Assembly (NCBI RefSeq): GCF_001429245.1
Contig: NZ_LMJE01000001.1
Coordinates: 1,124,309-1,188,308 of the forward strand
DNA length: 64,000 nucleotides
Source: Rhizobium sp. Root274
Lineage (GTDB): Bacteria; Pseudomonadota; Alphaproteobacteria; Rhizobiales; Rhizobiaceae
Direction: 5' to 3'
Shown here: positions 18,791 through 28,057 of the stretch, piece by piece
How the letters are laid out: each line of letters opens with the position of its first letter
Numbering within the stretch: position 1 is the first letter of the stretch
The notes under the pieces: model-generated
The model's database searches: none
What the model was told of the DNA's origin: nothing
Seen by the model: the letters and a program-made list of their open reading frames with translations, nothing else
Made by a program: the position numbers and the translations under genes

Positions 18791-20245
18791 TTACCCCGCC
18801 ATTTCGAGTACGGCCTTCAGCATCTCGTCAACGGTGCTCACGAGCTTGGCTGCGGCCTTGTATGACTGCTCTACATCGAGCAGCAGCGATAGTTCCTCGT
18901 CCAGACTTACCGCCGTCTTTGAGGAGTAGGTCTGGAAGGTCCGCTCATAGAGCGCCTGTTTGTTTTCGTCTGCGGTCGTCGCATTGGAGCGAAGCTCTTC
19001 GAGCCAGCCAATCGAGTTGCTGGAGAAGGTCAGCACGCTCGCGGTCGTTTTGAGGTCCGCGTCGGCGGAGAAGGACCGTTCCGCGGAAAGTGCGTCGACA
19101 TAAGCGTTGATCAGGTCTGTGTAACCCGACGAATTGTTGGTATTCTTGACGTAGCCTGGGCCGTTAATTCCGCCGTCGCGAACCAGCATGGGGTCACCAC
19201 CGGCATCAGAGCGCACAGCATCGTTGACCTTAATCAGAGCGGCGAGACCAGGTTGTACAGTGCCGGTCGTCGGGACCGTGCCGGTCGGCCAGGTGAACAG
19301 CCCTGGAAGCTCATTGATACCGCCTGAATCGGTCTCGGCAAAAGCTTCGATCAGGCCGCGCGCCACTTCATCGAGCTGCGTTTGAAAAGTCGGCGCGATC
19401 TCATCGCGGAGCTGAACCAGCGCAGCAAGCGAACCCCGCCCATCCGTATTGCCGCCTACGCCTGCCCGTACCGGAGTACCGTCGATATAGATGGGATTGC
19501 CGGTAACCGTAGAGTCGTAAGTGTAAGTTCGGTCGAACGTAACTTCGCGAGGATCTGTCTCAAAGAGCGTCGTGCCATCTGAGGTGTAGAGCACCATGTC
19601 GCTGTTGTCGCGCATGTTGATGCTGACACCGACAATGGCTGAGATGTCTTTGAGAAGCGTGTCGCGACGATCCAGGTAATTGCTCGGATCATCGCCGGTC
19701 GCCGTCATCCGCACAACCGTGTCGTTGACGGTCTTGAACTCGGCGAGAAGCTTGTTCAGCGAATCCACCTGCTGATAGATCTGCGCATCGGCGTCCGCGC
19801 GAACACGCTGCGTGGTCGTCGTCGCATTATTCAGCGAATTTGCAACGTCGATTGCATCGGTAACCACCGTAGATGCCAGAGCGTATTCGCCAGGCGCTGC
19901 GGCGAAAGACTGCAGGCTGCTCTGGAGATTGGCCAGGAACGTCGAAGTCGACAGTTCCTTGTCGTTGCCACCAAGTGCGTTAGAAAGTGTAGTCAATCCA
20001 TCCAGCAGCACTGTCTGCGCGCTTTGCTGCGAAGTGGAAGACGAAAGCTGTCGCAGCAGGGCCGTTTGCTGCGACCGCTCGTTCTGGGTCGTCGATGCAC
20101 CGTAGACCGTCTGCACCACCACCGACTGCCGGCGAACATAGTTCTCGTTCCCATCATTGGCGATGTTGGTCGACAACACCGATGTCTGCTGGGACGTGTT
20201 CCGGAAAATCGAATTGGCAGTGTTAAGCGACGATGCAAGCGACAT
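18791..20245 (-). CDS. flgK: FlgK, hook-filament junction protein 1
   Basis: 484 residues. The N-terminus MSLASSLNTANSIFRNTSQQTSVLSTNIAN and the C-terminus LDEELSLLLDVEQSYKAAAKLVSTVDEMLKAVL are the flagellar rod/hook coiled-coil domains of FlgK. It is exported to the distal end of the hook. It follows flgE by 21 bases in the same operon. Confidence 0.95.
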   Translation of the reverse strand: MSLASSLNTANSIFRNTSQQTSVLSTNIANDGNENYVRRQSVVVQTVYGASTTQNERSQQTALLRQLSSSTSQQSAQTVLLDGLTTLSNALGGNDKELSTSTFLANLQSSLQSFAAAPGEYALASTVVTDAIDVANSLNNATTTTQRVRADADAQIYQQVDSLNKLLAEFKTVNDTVVRMTATGDDPSNYLDRRDTLLKDISAIVGVSINMRDNSDMVLYTSDGTTLFETDPREVTFDRTYTYDSTVTGNPIYIDGTPVRAGVGGNTDGRGSLAALVQLRDEIAPTFQTQLDEVARGLIEAFAETDSGGINELPGLFTWPTGTVPTTGTVQPGLAALIKVNDAVRSDAGGDPMLVRDGGINGPGYVKNTNNSSGYTDLINAYVDALSAERSFSADADLKTTASVLTFSSNSIGWLEELRSNATTADENKQALYERTFQTYSSKTAVSLDEELSLLLDVEQSYKAAAKLVSTVDEMLKAVLEMAG

Positions 20246-20266
20246 AGGACTAACCTACTCTTTCGA

Positions 20267-21472
20267 TTATCTCTTCAGGTTGACCAGGACTTCCATCAAT
20301 TCGGAGCCTGTCTGGAAAACCTTGGAGTTCGCGGTGTAATTCCGCTGAGATTCGATCATTGCGGTCAGCTCCTCTGCGACGTCCACGTTGGAGTCTTCAA
20401 GGGCACCCGAGATGATGGACCCGAACCCGCTCGAGCCGGCGTAGCCAAGGATGACAACGCCAGAGTTATTTGACTGGGTGTAAAGGTTGCCCGCTACAGG
20501 ATTGAGATTGTCCGGGCTTTGGACACTGGCCATCGCGACGCGGAATTTCGGCACGAGATCGCCATTTTCATATGCGACGGAGACCACGCCCTTTTCATCG
20601 ATTTCATAGCCCTTGACCTTCGACGCGGCATTACCGTCCACCTGGCCGACCTCGACCGAGAAGGAGGAGGCGAGCTGGGTCGTGTCGCCGATCTGCAGCG
20701 CGATGTCAGGCACTTCGGCACCATCGATGGTGAAGCCATCTAGCGTCAGTTCGCCGCTGGCTGGGGTGATGAGCTGACCATCTGTATCGAACTCAAGCGT
20801 CGTGGTCGCGAGCACCGTCGTCGGCGTGCCAGGACCCGTCGCCGTCACCGACCATTCGTTGTCGGTCACCTTCGTGTAGGTAAACTCAATGAGACGGCTG
20901 GAACCCTGGCTGTCGAAGACCTTCAATGAGGTCTTCTGCTCAAAGCCGTCCGCTTCTCCATTGGGCAAGTTGACATTCAGCGTGCCTGCGGTGGAGGCGA
21001 CGGCCGAAATGCCGGAGCCAGAGAGATCAACCGGTTGCAAACCATCGAAGCCATTCACGACGATGGTCGGATCAGCGTTGGAATCGTACTCATAACCCTG
21101 AAGCGTGTAGCCGGCGGTGTTTTTGAGCGTTCCGTCCTCCTGTAGGACGAAGGCCCCGGCGCGGGTCAGATAAGGGGTGCCGTCCGCGCCCTTCACGATG
21201 AAGAAGCCGTCGCCATTGATCGCAAGATCCGTCGTCGAAGTCGTGTAGCTGAACGTGCCTTGGCTGGAGATGGAATAACGAACGTCCGTTTCCACACCGC
21301 CAGAATTATAAGCGCCGTTAGAAGTTGGCAAAATCATCGATGAAAATTGCACCGAGGCCTTCTTGTAGCCGACGGTGCTGGAATTGGCGATGTTGTCTGC
21401 GACCGTACCCAGGCGGTTTGCCTGCGCATTCATGCCGGAGACACCCGTTCGCATAGTTCCGTAAAGGCTCAT
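20267..21472 (-). CDS. flgE: FlgE, flagellar hook protein
   Basis: 401 residues with the N-terminal MSLYGTMRTGVSGMNAQANRLGTVADNIANSSTVGYK and the C-terminal ELTAMIESQRNYTANSKVFQTGSELMEVLVNLKR typical of hook proteins, plus the FlgE central domains. It polymerises into the hook. It is the first gene of a long late operon and is preceded by a 131-base gap after rem, which suggests its own promoter. In Sinorhizobium this operon depends on Rem. Confidence 0.95.
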   Translation of the reverse strand: MSLYGTMRTGVSGMNAQANRLGTVADNIANSSTVGYKKASVQFSSMILPTSNGAYNSGGVETDVRYSISSQGTFSYTTSTTDLAINGDGFFIVKGADGTPYLTRAGAFVLQEDGTLKNTAGYTLQGYEYDSNADPTIVVNGFDGLQPVDLSGSGISAVASTAGTLNVNLPNGEADGFEQKTSLKVFDSQGSSRLIEFTYTKVTDNEWSVTATGPGTPTTVLATTTLEFDTDGQLITPASGELTLDGFTIDGAEVPDIALQIGDTTQLASSFSVEVGQVDGNAASKVKGYEIDEKGVVSVAYENGDLVPKFRVAMASVQSPDNLNPVAGNLYTQSNNSGVVILGYAGSSGFGSIISGALEDSNVDVAEELTAMIESQRNYTANSKVFQTGSELMEVLVNLKR

Positions 21473-21542
21473 ATTGAAATCCTCGTTTGCGTAGTCATGT
21501 CAGAGGGTATGAGGTGGGCCTTGCGTGAAGCTGTCTGGCTTT

Positions 21543-21575
21543 GCGGCTCTCGACGGAAAATCGTTCAAGAGCCGC
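21543..21575 (-). terminator. Hairpin between rem and flgE
   Basis: GCGGCTCT (21543-21550) pairs with AGAGCCGC (21568-21575) around a 17-base loop. There is no T tract, so it is at best a weak terminator or attenuator after rem. Confidence 0.4.
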
Positions 21576-21603
21576 CGCAGTGGGATCCGGCTTGGGCGCC
21601 GGA

Positions 21604-22275
21604 TCAGCTCCAATCGATGCAGTAGCCGAGGAAGCGCTTGGAATCGACTGGATCAAAACCGAGCTTCTTGCGGAGCTTCTTGCGAAGCTTCGAGATGTGG
21701 CTTTCAACGACGTTCTCTTCGACCTCTTCGTCGAAGATGCCGTAGATCGCGTTGAAGATCTGGGTCTTGGAAACACGACGACCGCGGTTTGCGACCAGGT
21801 ATTCCAGGATGCGACGCTCGCGGCGCGGCAGCGGGAAGACGTCGCCAGCGATCTCGGGATCACGGCCGTCGGAGAAAACCTTGATCGGGCCGATCTCGGT
21901 AAAGTTGGTAATCGCACGCAGGCGACGGCGGATGGCCGCAGCCCGTGCGAGGATTTCCCGGGGATGAACCGGCTTGCGCACGACGTCGTCGACGCCGCAG
22001 TCGAAGAGCGCCAGGGTCGCTTCGAGCGAGGGCTGATCGCTGACCGCGATCACAGGTGCCTGGGTCCTGTCGCGGATTGCCCGCGGCAGTTCCAGCATCG
22101 CTTCGCCCTGTCCGATGAGGAAGGCCTCGACTGCTGCAATGTCGGAATCGGCCGCCGTATTGACCCATTCCCCGAACTCTCTTGGGTCGAATCCCGTTGA
22201 AGGAATCCCCTCGCGCCCAAATAGAGATGTGTATCCGTCTTTCACGAGCTCACGCTCATCAACCACGACGATCAT
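21604..22275 (-). CDS. rem: Rem, OmpR-type activator of late flagellar genes
   Basis: 223 residues with an N-terminal receiver-like domain (1-115) and a C-terminal OmpR/PhoB winged helix ([31 protein letters not shown]; recognition helix [15 protein letters not shown]). Its sequence and place next to flgE match Rem, the growth-phase activator of class III flagellar genes in Sinorhizobium, itself activated by VisNR. The usual phospho-acceptor position reads Glu (about residue 50), and there is no kinase gene nearby, so control is probably by synthesis rather than phosphorylation. The 280-base upstream region holds two palindromes and a TTAA-N7-TTAA site. Confidence 0.92.
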   Translation of the reverse strand: MIVVVDERELVKDGYTSLFGREGIPSTGFDPREFGEWVNTAADSDIAAVEAFLIGQGEAMLELPRAIRDRTQAPVIAVSDQPSLEATLALFDCGVDDVVRKPVHPREILARAAAIRRRLRAITNFTEIGPIKVFSDGRDPEIAGDVFPLPRRERRILEYLVANRGRRVSKTQIFNAIYGIFDEEVEENVVESHISKLRKKLRKKLGFDPVDSKRFLGYCIDWS

Positions 22276-22321
22276 TCAGCCGCCTCCGAATCAGTGTGGT
22301 GTTTCGATACGTAATGGGTAC

Positions 22322-22335
22322 GAATCGTGCGATTC
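22322..22335. promoter_or_regulatory. Palindrome upstream of rem
   Basis: GAATCGTGCGATTC is a 6-2-6 inverted repeat located 47-60 bases upstream of the rem start codon, where a promoter core or proximal operator would lie. The binding protein is unknown. Confidence 0.45.
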
Positions 22336-22366
22336 AGGGACAACTAGGTAAACTTAATGACAGATA

Positions 22367-22381
22367 TTAATAATTGATTAA
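22367..22381. promoter_or_regulatory. TTAA-N7-TTAA site upstream of rem, CtrA-like
   Basis: Two TTAA half-sites separated by seven bases match the core spacing of the alphaproteobacterial CtrA box (TTAA-N7-TTAAC), except for the last base. It lies 92-106 bases upstream of rem in AT-rich DNA, so chance occurrence is possible. Confidence 0.4.
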
Positions 22382-22396
22382 GGATTCGGTGCCGAT

Positions 22397-22419
22397 TTGA
22401 CCTATATATAGTAGGTCAA
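22397..22419. promoter_or_regulatory. TTGACCTA-N7-TAGGTCAA palindrome upstream of rem
   Basis: A perfect 8-bp inverted repeat with a 7-base AT spacer lies 122-144 bases upstream of the rem start. Its size and symmetry fit an operator for a dimeric activator. VisNR (LuxR-type) is the expected regulator of rem, but the link is inference. Confidence 0.5.
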
Positions 22420-22555
22420 GACAGATACTCACACTATTTTTTAGTGGAAAAGTTAACGCAAGCCTCGCGCAAGCTCTTGCAACAGCCAATTTCGACGCAG
22501 TCTTGCCACAATCTGCAAATCGCCCTTGGGGCGCCTGTCAATCAATTTTTGGTTG

Positions 22556-23137
22556 CTATTCACCGCAAAATTGTCGCGCCGGAGGAGTCCAGTTTCCATA
22601 GCCTGTGGCGACCAAATTGGCGATCACACGGCAGACGTAGCGCTTCTGGGCGGGGTCGTTATCTGGTCCGGCGTGATACCGGGCCACGGCCATCGTCCAG
22701 GTTTCATGGCGCTGATGCAGATTGCTCAGGAAGCTGGCTGCATACTCCACGTTCCGCTGCGGGTCAAACATGGCCTGGACCGAGGTAAAATGCTCTCCGT
22801 GGAAGTATTGGTTGATCTGCATGCAGCCGACATCGATCAGCTTGGCACCGCCGTTTCGCGCCTTCTCGAAGGCATCGAGCGCCTCGTCCAGACCCTCGTA
22901 GTAATAGGCCTTTCCCTCCACATTGAGCGCGTATGGCTGCAGGCTCCCTTTGCGCCCCGTTTCCGTCAGACCCACGGAATAGAGGATACCTTCCGGGATC
23001 CCGTATTTCGCGGCCGCTGCACTGATCTGCCGTTCGCAGCTGCCGACGCTTGCCATCGCCTCAGATGTAAAGCTGATCAGGGCGAGCGCTGCGAGTGTCG
23101 CCAGACGGAAGTTCAGTCGGCTGCACCACACGCTCAT
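22556..23137 (-). CDS. Flagellar-locus lytic transglycosylase (SLT domain)
   Basis: 193 residues from the ATG at 23137, with a signal peptide (LATLAALALISFTSEAMA) and a compact SLT domain: GIPEGILYSVGLTETG, with Glu of TETG as the likely catalytic acid, VGCMQINQYF, and the C-terminal AVARYHAGP. It should cut peptidoglycan so the rod can pass, replacing the hydrolase half missing from FlgJ, as SltF does in Rhodobacter. The ribosome site GCGAGGA lies inside fliK; the gene overlaps the fliK end by 77 bases in another frame. Longer upstream starts would overlap more and disrupt the signal peptide. Confidence 0.88.
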   Translation of the reverse strand: MSVWCSRLNFRLATLAALALISFTSEAMASVGSCERQISAAAAKYGIPEGILYSVGLTETGRKGSLQPYALNVEGKAYYYEGLDEALDAFEKARNGGAKLIDVGCMQINQYFHGEHFTSVQAMFDPQRNVEYAASFLSNLHQRHETWTMAVARYHAGPDNDPAQKRYVCRVIANLVATGYGNWTPPARQFCGE

Positions 23138-24491
23138 CGCTTGTCCTCGCATTGTTGCTGGCACTCTCGCCCCGGGCACGACCATCACTCCCCTGCCCGC
23201 CGGACTGGAACGTCTGCTGTCCTTGTTGCTGGCTCGCCAGATTATTCTGCCCGGCATCGGCGCTGCGATCTGCCGATGTCACCTGCATATTGACCTGCAC
23301 ATGATCAACGGTAAGCCCCTGCGCACGCAACGACTTCAGAATGTCGCTGGAGTCGTTCGAGAGCTGGCGGAGCGCTGCGGGATTATCCACCGTCAGCTGC
23401 ACACTCAGCTCCTCGCCGGACAGACGCAGTGTCGCCGTCACGCTGCCGAGTTCAATCGGGCTCATCTGCAGCTTAAGCGTATTAACGACCTTGCCTTGGC
23501 TGGACTGGGTCGCTGCGTTGGCGAGCTCCGATCCAGGCGTCATAGCGCTCACCCATTCGCTATCACCGAGCATGGCGGCGGTGATCGAAGCGCCATTCGT
23601 GGTCGAGGCCGGTGCGATAAATCTGCGCGCATCAAGGACCGTGACGGTGTCGACTGCAGCGGTCTCGCCCGTCTCTTCCACGCCCGCCGTCGCATCGCTC
23701 TGCAAGATCATCGGCTCGCCCTTACCGTCTGCCCTCACGACACGGAAGGTCCGATCAGAAGTCTCTGACTGCTCATCCGCTCCCTGAGAAAGGTCCGAGG
23801 CAGTCGCGGCGGTCGAGGCCAGAGCTTCCGACACTACCGCGTGGGTCTTGTGCTCGACCGCAGGCTTCAGCGTCTCCTTGCTGCCTCCCGCGTCATCCTC
23901 AAGCTTCACTTCGCCAGCAGTGGTCCCCGCAAGCAGCCGCAGGACGTCGGTGAGGTCAGCACCCTTCTTTTCCTCCGCCGCCGTTTCATCACCTGAAACC
24001 GCAGCTATCGCCGGCTGTTCGTCCGTGGTCGTCTTCTTTTCCCGAAGTCCGGCCAGAGCCTTTGCCAGCTCAGACTTGGTCATGACCTCGGCGGGGGCGG
24101 TGGTGGTCGTGTTGCTCGTCGTCTCGGTCTCGGGCTTCGCACCCTTTGTCTTCGACCGCGCGGCGGCCAGAAGCTGGGCAAGGTCGTCGGTTGGCATATC
24201 CGCGAGTTCGGCCGGGAGTTCATTCTGGGTCGACACCTGTGTCGACGAAATATCGATGACCGGGCGCCTTGCATGCGTCACCGGCGTTTTGCCCTGTTCC
24301 TCCGCCGGTTCGGCGGCACTTTCGCTGCCATCCTCGCGCAGGCTCGCATCCTTCTCCCGATGATTGCCCGAGTTCGAAAGGACCTTCGAAAAGCTGCCGT
24401 CCTGGGTCTGATCTGCGCTGGCAGCGGAGCCGCCTTGCTGCAACACCGGACCGGGTGTGGGTGCCGGGGGAGCCGATAGTGCATCCATCAT
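23061..24491 (-). CDS. fliK: FliK (MotD), hook-length control protein
   Basis: 476 residues from the ATGATG at 24491, one base after the motC stop. Most of the N-terminal 300 residues are low-complexity, rich in Ala, Glu, Thr and Ser, as in molecular-ruler proteins. The conserved FliK C-terminal domain is visible in LKLQMSPIELGSVTATLRLSGEELSVQLTVDN and LKSLRAQGLTVDHVQVNM. Rhizobial MotD was first named as a motor protein and later shown to be FliK. The longer frame starting at 24557 would read into motC and is not favoured. Confidence 0.9.
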   Translation of the reverse strand: MMDALSAPPAPTPGPVLQQGGSAASADQTQDGSFSKVLSNSGNHREKDASLREDGSESAAEPAEEQGKTPVTHARRPVIDISSTQVSTQNELPAELADMPTDDLAQLLAAARSKTKGAKPETETTSNTTTTAPAEVMTKSELAKALAGLREKKTTTDEQPAIAAVSGDETAAEEKKGADLTDVLRLLAGTTAGEVKLEDDAGGSKETLKPAVEHKTHAVVSEALASTAATASDLSQGADEQSETSDRTFRVVRADGKGEPMILQSDATAGVEETGETAAVDTVTVLDARRFIAPASTTNGASITAAMLGDSEWVSAMTPGSELANAATQSSQGKVVNTLKLQMSPIELGSVTATLRLSGEELSVQLTVDNPAALRQLSNDSSDILKSLRAQGLTVDHVQVNMQVTSADRSADAGQNNLASQQQGQQTFQSGGQGSDGRARGESASNNARTSDERVVQPTELPSGDTRSARPDQLYI

Positions 24492-24492
24492 G

Positions 24493-25833
24493 TCAGGGGC
24501 CCTCTTTCTTGAGAAGATCATCGATCGCATCCAATTTGGAGCGACCGGCATCGACAAAGGTTCGCAGTTCGGGGTCTATCTCGGGGGGCTCTGCGCCAGC
24601 GGCGGCGGGTTGCACCGTCGCAGCCGGTGTGTCCACCGTGCCCGCAACATCTGCCGCGGCCGTGGGCGGCGCAGCCAGGGGATCCTGGAGCTCCGGATCG
24701 GTTTCGGCCGCAGCGACCCCAGCATCAGGCCCCGAACCGGCACCAGGGTCGGCAAGCGTGCCTTCAGGTGGCGGGACCGGAGCTTGGGGCTTCCGCAACA
24801 CTTCCTTGGCGACCGCTTCGGCCGCTTGGCGCAGTGCACGATCTTTCGGCGACAATGCAGCCTCGGGGATCTGCATCAGCGCGGCCATGGCGTCGTCTAC
24901 ATTTTCGGTCGGAACACCGGCAAGACTGCCATACAGCTTGGCGAGCGCATCGTTTTCCGCGCCGTTGCCCGACAGCGCCTTCGCCTGATCCGCCGCCATC
25001 ACCGCCAGGTCGCGGCGACCGGCGATCGCTGCCTGGCGAGCAATGCGGAGGTAAACTTCGCGGCGGCGGTCGGCATCCATGTAGCCCAGCGTCGCCTCGA
25101 TATCTTCCGGCTTCAGGACGTCATAATGCTCGACGACGAAACGCACGAACAGATCGGCAAACTGGCTAGCATAGGGGGAATAGAGAAAACGGCGGGCATA
25201 ACGATTGGCATAACCGGATGCTTTGTCGACGATCTTTGCATCGACAGCAACGGCGAGCGAGCGACGCAGCGCCGCCTCCTCCACGATCGTTCCGGGGGCC
25301 GTCAGCCGAGCCCAGTCATAGAACTTGAGTGAACCGACCGGATCCTTGGCGATGGTCACATTGCCGGCAACAAGAGCCAGATAAGGGGCAATATCCTCAT
25401 TCTTGTATTCGGTGACCATGTCACCGAGTGTCTTTGCGATCAGCGTGCCCTTGCCGCTCAGATATTTGCGCAGGGCATCGGCAACTCGGTTGTCGAAGTT
25501 GCCGTCGACGTCACGGGCAACCAGGAACTCCAGGGTGGCCGGATTGCCGCCGCTCATGGCATAGATCAAGGCTGCATCGACGTTACGCGGGTCTTCGAAC
25601 ACGGAAGGATCTGCCGTCCGGAGCCGCTGGTCGATGGCGCCCAGCATGAAACGCTGCATCTCGGCGGCGGAATGGTCGCCGCGAACGACAGTGTCCTGAA
25701 CGAATTGCAGCGAGCGCAGCATTCGATAGGGTTCGATGGTGTCATCCACATTCTGCGCACGCGCCGACAGGCCGCCGTTCAGGACGGCCGCAGCACAAAC
25801 GAGCAGAGAGAGGGAGAACCGCCGAATTGCCAT
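24493..25833 (-). CDS. motC: MotC, periplasmic motor protein
   Basis: 446 residues with a signal peptide (MAIRRFSLSLLVCAAAVLNG, probable cleavage near SARAQ). The mature part is helical and soluble, with a Pro/Ala-rich region (about 345-420) before the end. MotC is specific to rhizobia; it binds MotB in the periplasm, is needed for rotation and influences rotary speed. Its chaperone MotE is encoded at 35780. The gene lies between motB (three-base gap) and fliK. Confidence 0.92.
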   Translation of the reverse strand: MAIRRFSLSLLVCAAAVLNGGLSARAQNVDDTIEPYRMLRSLQFVQDTVVRGDHSAAEMQRFMLGAIDQRLRTADPSVFEDPRNVDAALIYAMSGGNPATLEFLVARDVDGNFDNRVADALRKYLSGKGTLIAKTLGDMVTEYKNEDIAPYLALVAGNVTIAKDPVGSLKFYDWARLTAPGTIVEEAALRRSLAVAVDAKIVDKASGYANRYARRFLYSPYASQFADLFVRFVVEHYDVLKPEDIEATLGYMDADRRREVYLRIARQAAIAGRRDLAVMAADQAKALSGNGAENDALAKLYGSLAGVPTENVDDAMAALMQIPEAALSPKDRALRQAAEAVAKEVLRKPQAPVPPPEGTLADPGAGSGPDAGVAAAETDPELQDPLAAPPTAAADVAGTVDTPAATVQPAAAGAEPPEIDPELRTFVDAGRSKLDAIDDLLKKEGP

Positions 25834-25836
25834 GAA

Positions 25837-27147
25837 TTACCCCTGCTCCGCCTGGATCAGGATCTCGATGCGCCTGTTGGCGTCGGCCAGCGGATCCGAG
25901 GGCACCTGGAGGCGACGGTCGGCAAAGCCGGAAACCTGCTCGACGCGATCCTCCTTCAATCCACCACGAACCAGCATGTAGTAGGCGCTGTGGGCACGGG
26001 CCATGGAAAGGCGCCAATTGTCGTTTTCGGTTCCCTTGAACTGCCGACCGTCGGTATGGCCCCGAATGACGATCTGGCCAGGTCTGTCCTGCAGCAGCTT
26101 GCCGATCCGCTCCATCGCGAGGACCATTTCCTTCTGCGGCACGGCAGACCCGACGTTGAACATGGCTGCGTCGCTCTGGTCGCTGATCGTGACGAGCAGG
26201 CCCCCTTCGGCCGGTGTGACGATTAGCCCTTCGGCCAATTTGCCCGCCGTTCCGCCGATAGCCTTCTCGATGTCCTGCTTCAATTGTTCGGCAGCAACCA
26301 GTTGCGCCTTCACTTCAGGCGAATCCTCGGATGACTCGCCAAACTTTGCCTGCTCCGTCTTGCCATCCTCAGTCTTTTCGGTCTTGCCGTCATCGGGCTT
26401 GTCAGCCGCCTGCATCTCAGCCGGAGTGGGCTTCTGACCAGGTACGACCAGGGCGATCTGCTGTTCGGGTTCGGTCGAAGGTTGCGTCTGATCCTGGGAC
26501 TTCTCCAGCGCCGTCTGCTGCTGCTGATCTGAGGGCGTCTGGGCGTCGGTCGGCTTGCCGGCTGGTCCATTTGCGGTCTGAACCTGCTGCGTCCAGAAAT
26601 CCGGATCGAAGGGGTCGCGATAGGCTTCGCCGCCTTGCGCACCGGTCGAAGGCCCGGAGTCGGCTGCACCGCCCTCCCCCTTCGCGCTCACATTTGCCTG
26701 CTGTCCCACTTCCTGGGCGATTTCGGCCAGAACCGAATAGGGGTTCTCGAAGAAATCGGCTTCCGAATAATTGGAATTCTCGCCCGATGAAGCGGTCATA
26801 TCTTCACCGGTTGCCGCAGCCGAGCCGACGCGCGTCTCGTCATCCTCGATCTTCGAGCGTTCTTTCTTTTCTTCGCCTTCGGCCTGATCGACGGGCTTCT
26901 TCAGGCCTTTCTCGGTTGGCTTCTCGTCCGAAAGCTGGATCGGATTGAAATAGCTGGCGACGGAAGCCTTGGTTTCCTCATTGGCAGCATTGACCAGCCA
27001 CATCACGAGGAAGAAGGCCATCATAGCGGTCATGAAGTCGGCATAGGCGATCTTCCAGGCACCGCCATGGGCGCCGTCATGGTCACCCTTGTGACGCTTG
27101 ACGATGATGATCTCGTTCTTGCCGTGGTGATGATTTTCGTCGCTCAT
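25837..27147 (-). CDS. motB: MotB, stator protein with a long periplasmic linker
   Basis: 436 residues. A short cytosolic His/Lys-rich start is followed by the single helix [21 protein letters not shown]; Asp37 is the proton-binding residue. A long hydrophilic linker (about 60-290), rich in Gln, Glu, Lys and Asp, follows, then an OmpA-like peptidoglycan-binding domain ([29 protein letters not shown]). E. coli MotB is about 308 residues, so the linker is much longer, as expected for a protein that also binds MotC. Its start overlaps the fliH-like gene by four bases. MotA is encoded elsewhere, at 42908. Confidence 0.95.
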   Translation of the reverse strand: MSDENHHHGKNEIIIVKRHKGDHDGAHGGAWKIAYADFMTAMMAFFLVMWLVNAANEETKASVASYFNPIQLSDEKPTEKGLKKPVDQAEGEEKKERSKIEDDETRVGSAAATGEDMTASSGENSNYSEADFFENPYSVLAEIAQEVGQQANVSAKGEGGAADSGPSTGAQGGEAYRDPFDPDFWTQQVQTANGPAGKPTDAQTPSDQQQQTALEKSQDQTQPSTEPEQQIALVVPGQKPTPAEMQAADKPDDGKTEKTEDGKTEQAKFGESSEDSPEVKAQLVAAEQLKQDIEKAIGGTAGKLAEGLIVTPAEGGLLVTISDQSDAAMFNVGSAVPQKEMVLAMERIGKLLQDRPGQIVIRGHTDGRQFKGTENDNWRLSMARAHSAYYMLVRGGLKEDRVEQVSGFADRRLQVPSDPLADANRRIEILIQAEQG

Positions 27148-27797
27148 GAAAGCACTTTCTTCAGGCTGGCGCTGAAGGCAGAAATACGGGTGACGAGCGC
27201 GGTTTCCCCGAACTCGGCCGTGAGATCCAGATCCACGCCCTCGACATGCCTAAGCATTTCGCCGTGATCAGGCATCTGGGACTGAAGTTTCTCGAACAGG
27301 TCCCGCGGTCCACGTATCTGGATTGTTCCACCTTCGCCGGCAAGGATGGCCGCTTCCAACTGGTCTGCCAGTTCAGCGACCGCCTTTTCGACGATGTGCT
27401 CTTCGATCAGCGGCGCCAAGGCATGCGCCACCTGCTCGCTGACCGCCAGCGACAGACGCTTGACGACCTCAGGCAATTTCGTGGTCAGGGCTGAAGCAAA
27501 TCCATCCCGCAGGCGCTGCTCTAGCTCTGCCATGGCTTCGGCATGGGCCGTCTCCAGCACCTGCCGTTCCGCTTCGAGACGCTCAACCGCTTCACGCTCG
27601 CCGGCAGCATGTCCCTCGGCAAAGGCCTCGCGGCGCTCGGCTTCGAGATCGATGGGTTCGGGTTCAGGCTCAGGAAGCGCTGGAAATTCCATGTCGAAAT
27701 CATCCCCTCCGGCCATGCCGAAGGGGGACTCAATAGGCTGCGGCGGCGCAGGGGGCGCCGAGAAATCTTTCAAGTATCGTGCCAAAGGCATGCTCAT
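27144..27797 (-). CDS. fliH: FliH-like regulator of the export ATPase
   Basis: 217 residues. After a Pro/acidic N-terminus comes an Ala/Gly heptad segment [12 protein letters not shown] with the AxxxGxxxGxxxA pattern that marks FliH helices, then a long coiled coil and a conserved-looking C-terminal domain. FliH holds FliI at the export gate. No other FliH candidate is seen in the window, while fliI, fliM, fliN and the gate genes are all present, which supports the assignment. It is the first gene of the motB operon, 260 bases downstream of a flagellin. Confidence 0.72.
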   Translation of the reverse strand: MSMPLARYLKDFSAPPAPPQPIESPFGMAGGDDFDMEFPALPEPEPEPIDLEAERREAFAEGHAAGEREAVERLEAERQVLETAHAEAMAELEQRLRDGFASALTTKLPEVVKRLSLAVSEQVAHALAPLIEEHIVEKAVAELADQLEAAILAGEGGTIQIRGPRDLFEKLQSQMPDHGEMLRHVEGVDLDLTAEFGETALVTRISAFSASLKKVLS

Positions 27798-28057
27798 AGG
27801 CGATCGCCTCCATCGGCGACTGGGTGCGGGCCGTGGGCGCGGGCCGGCTGGGGTCTCAAATCAGTGTCGACGCGGCCAGAACGTGCTTGCATCTTCGAAA
27901 ATCGACTTTCACTTCAGGGCCATAGTTTCGGCAGGTTCCTGCCAACAACAATGTTAGAAACTAGGCGGTCAATCTTGCGCGAAGATGAATGCCGCCTCGC
28001 CCAGCGGCCACTACCCCGGCTTGACCACGCCGAGGAGAGCCACCCGTGAGCTTACGC

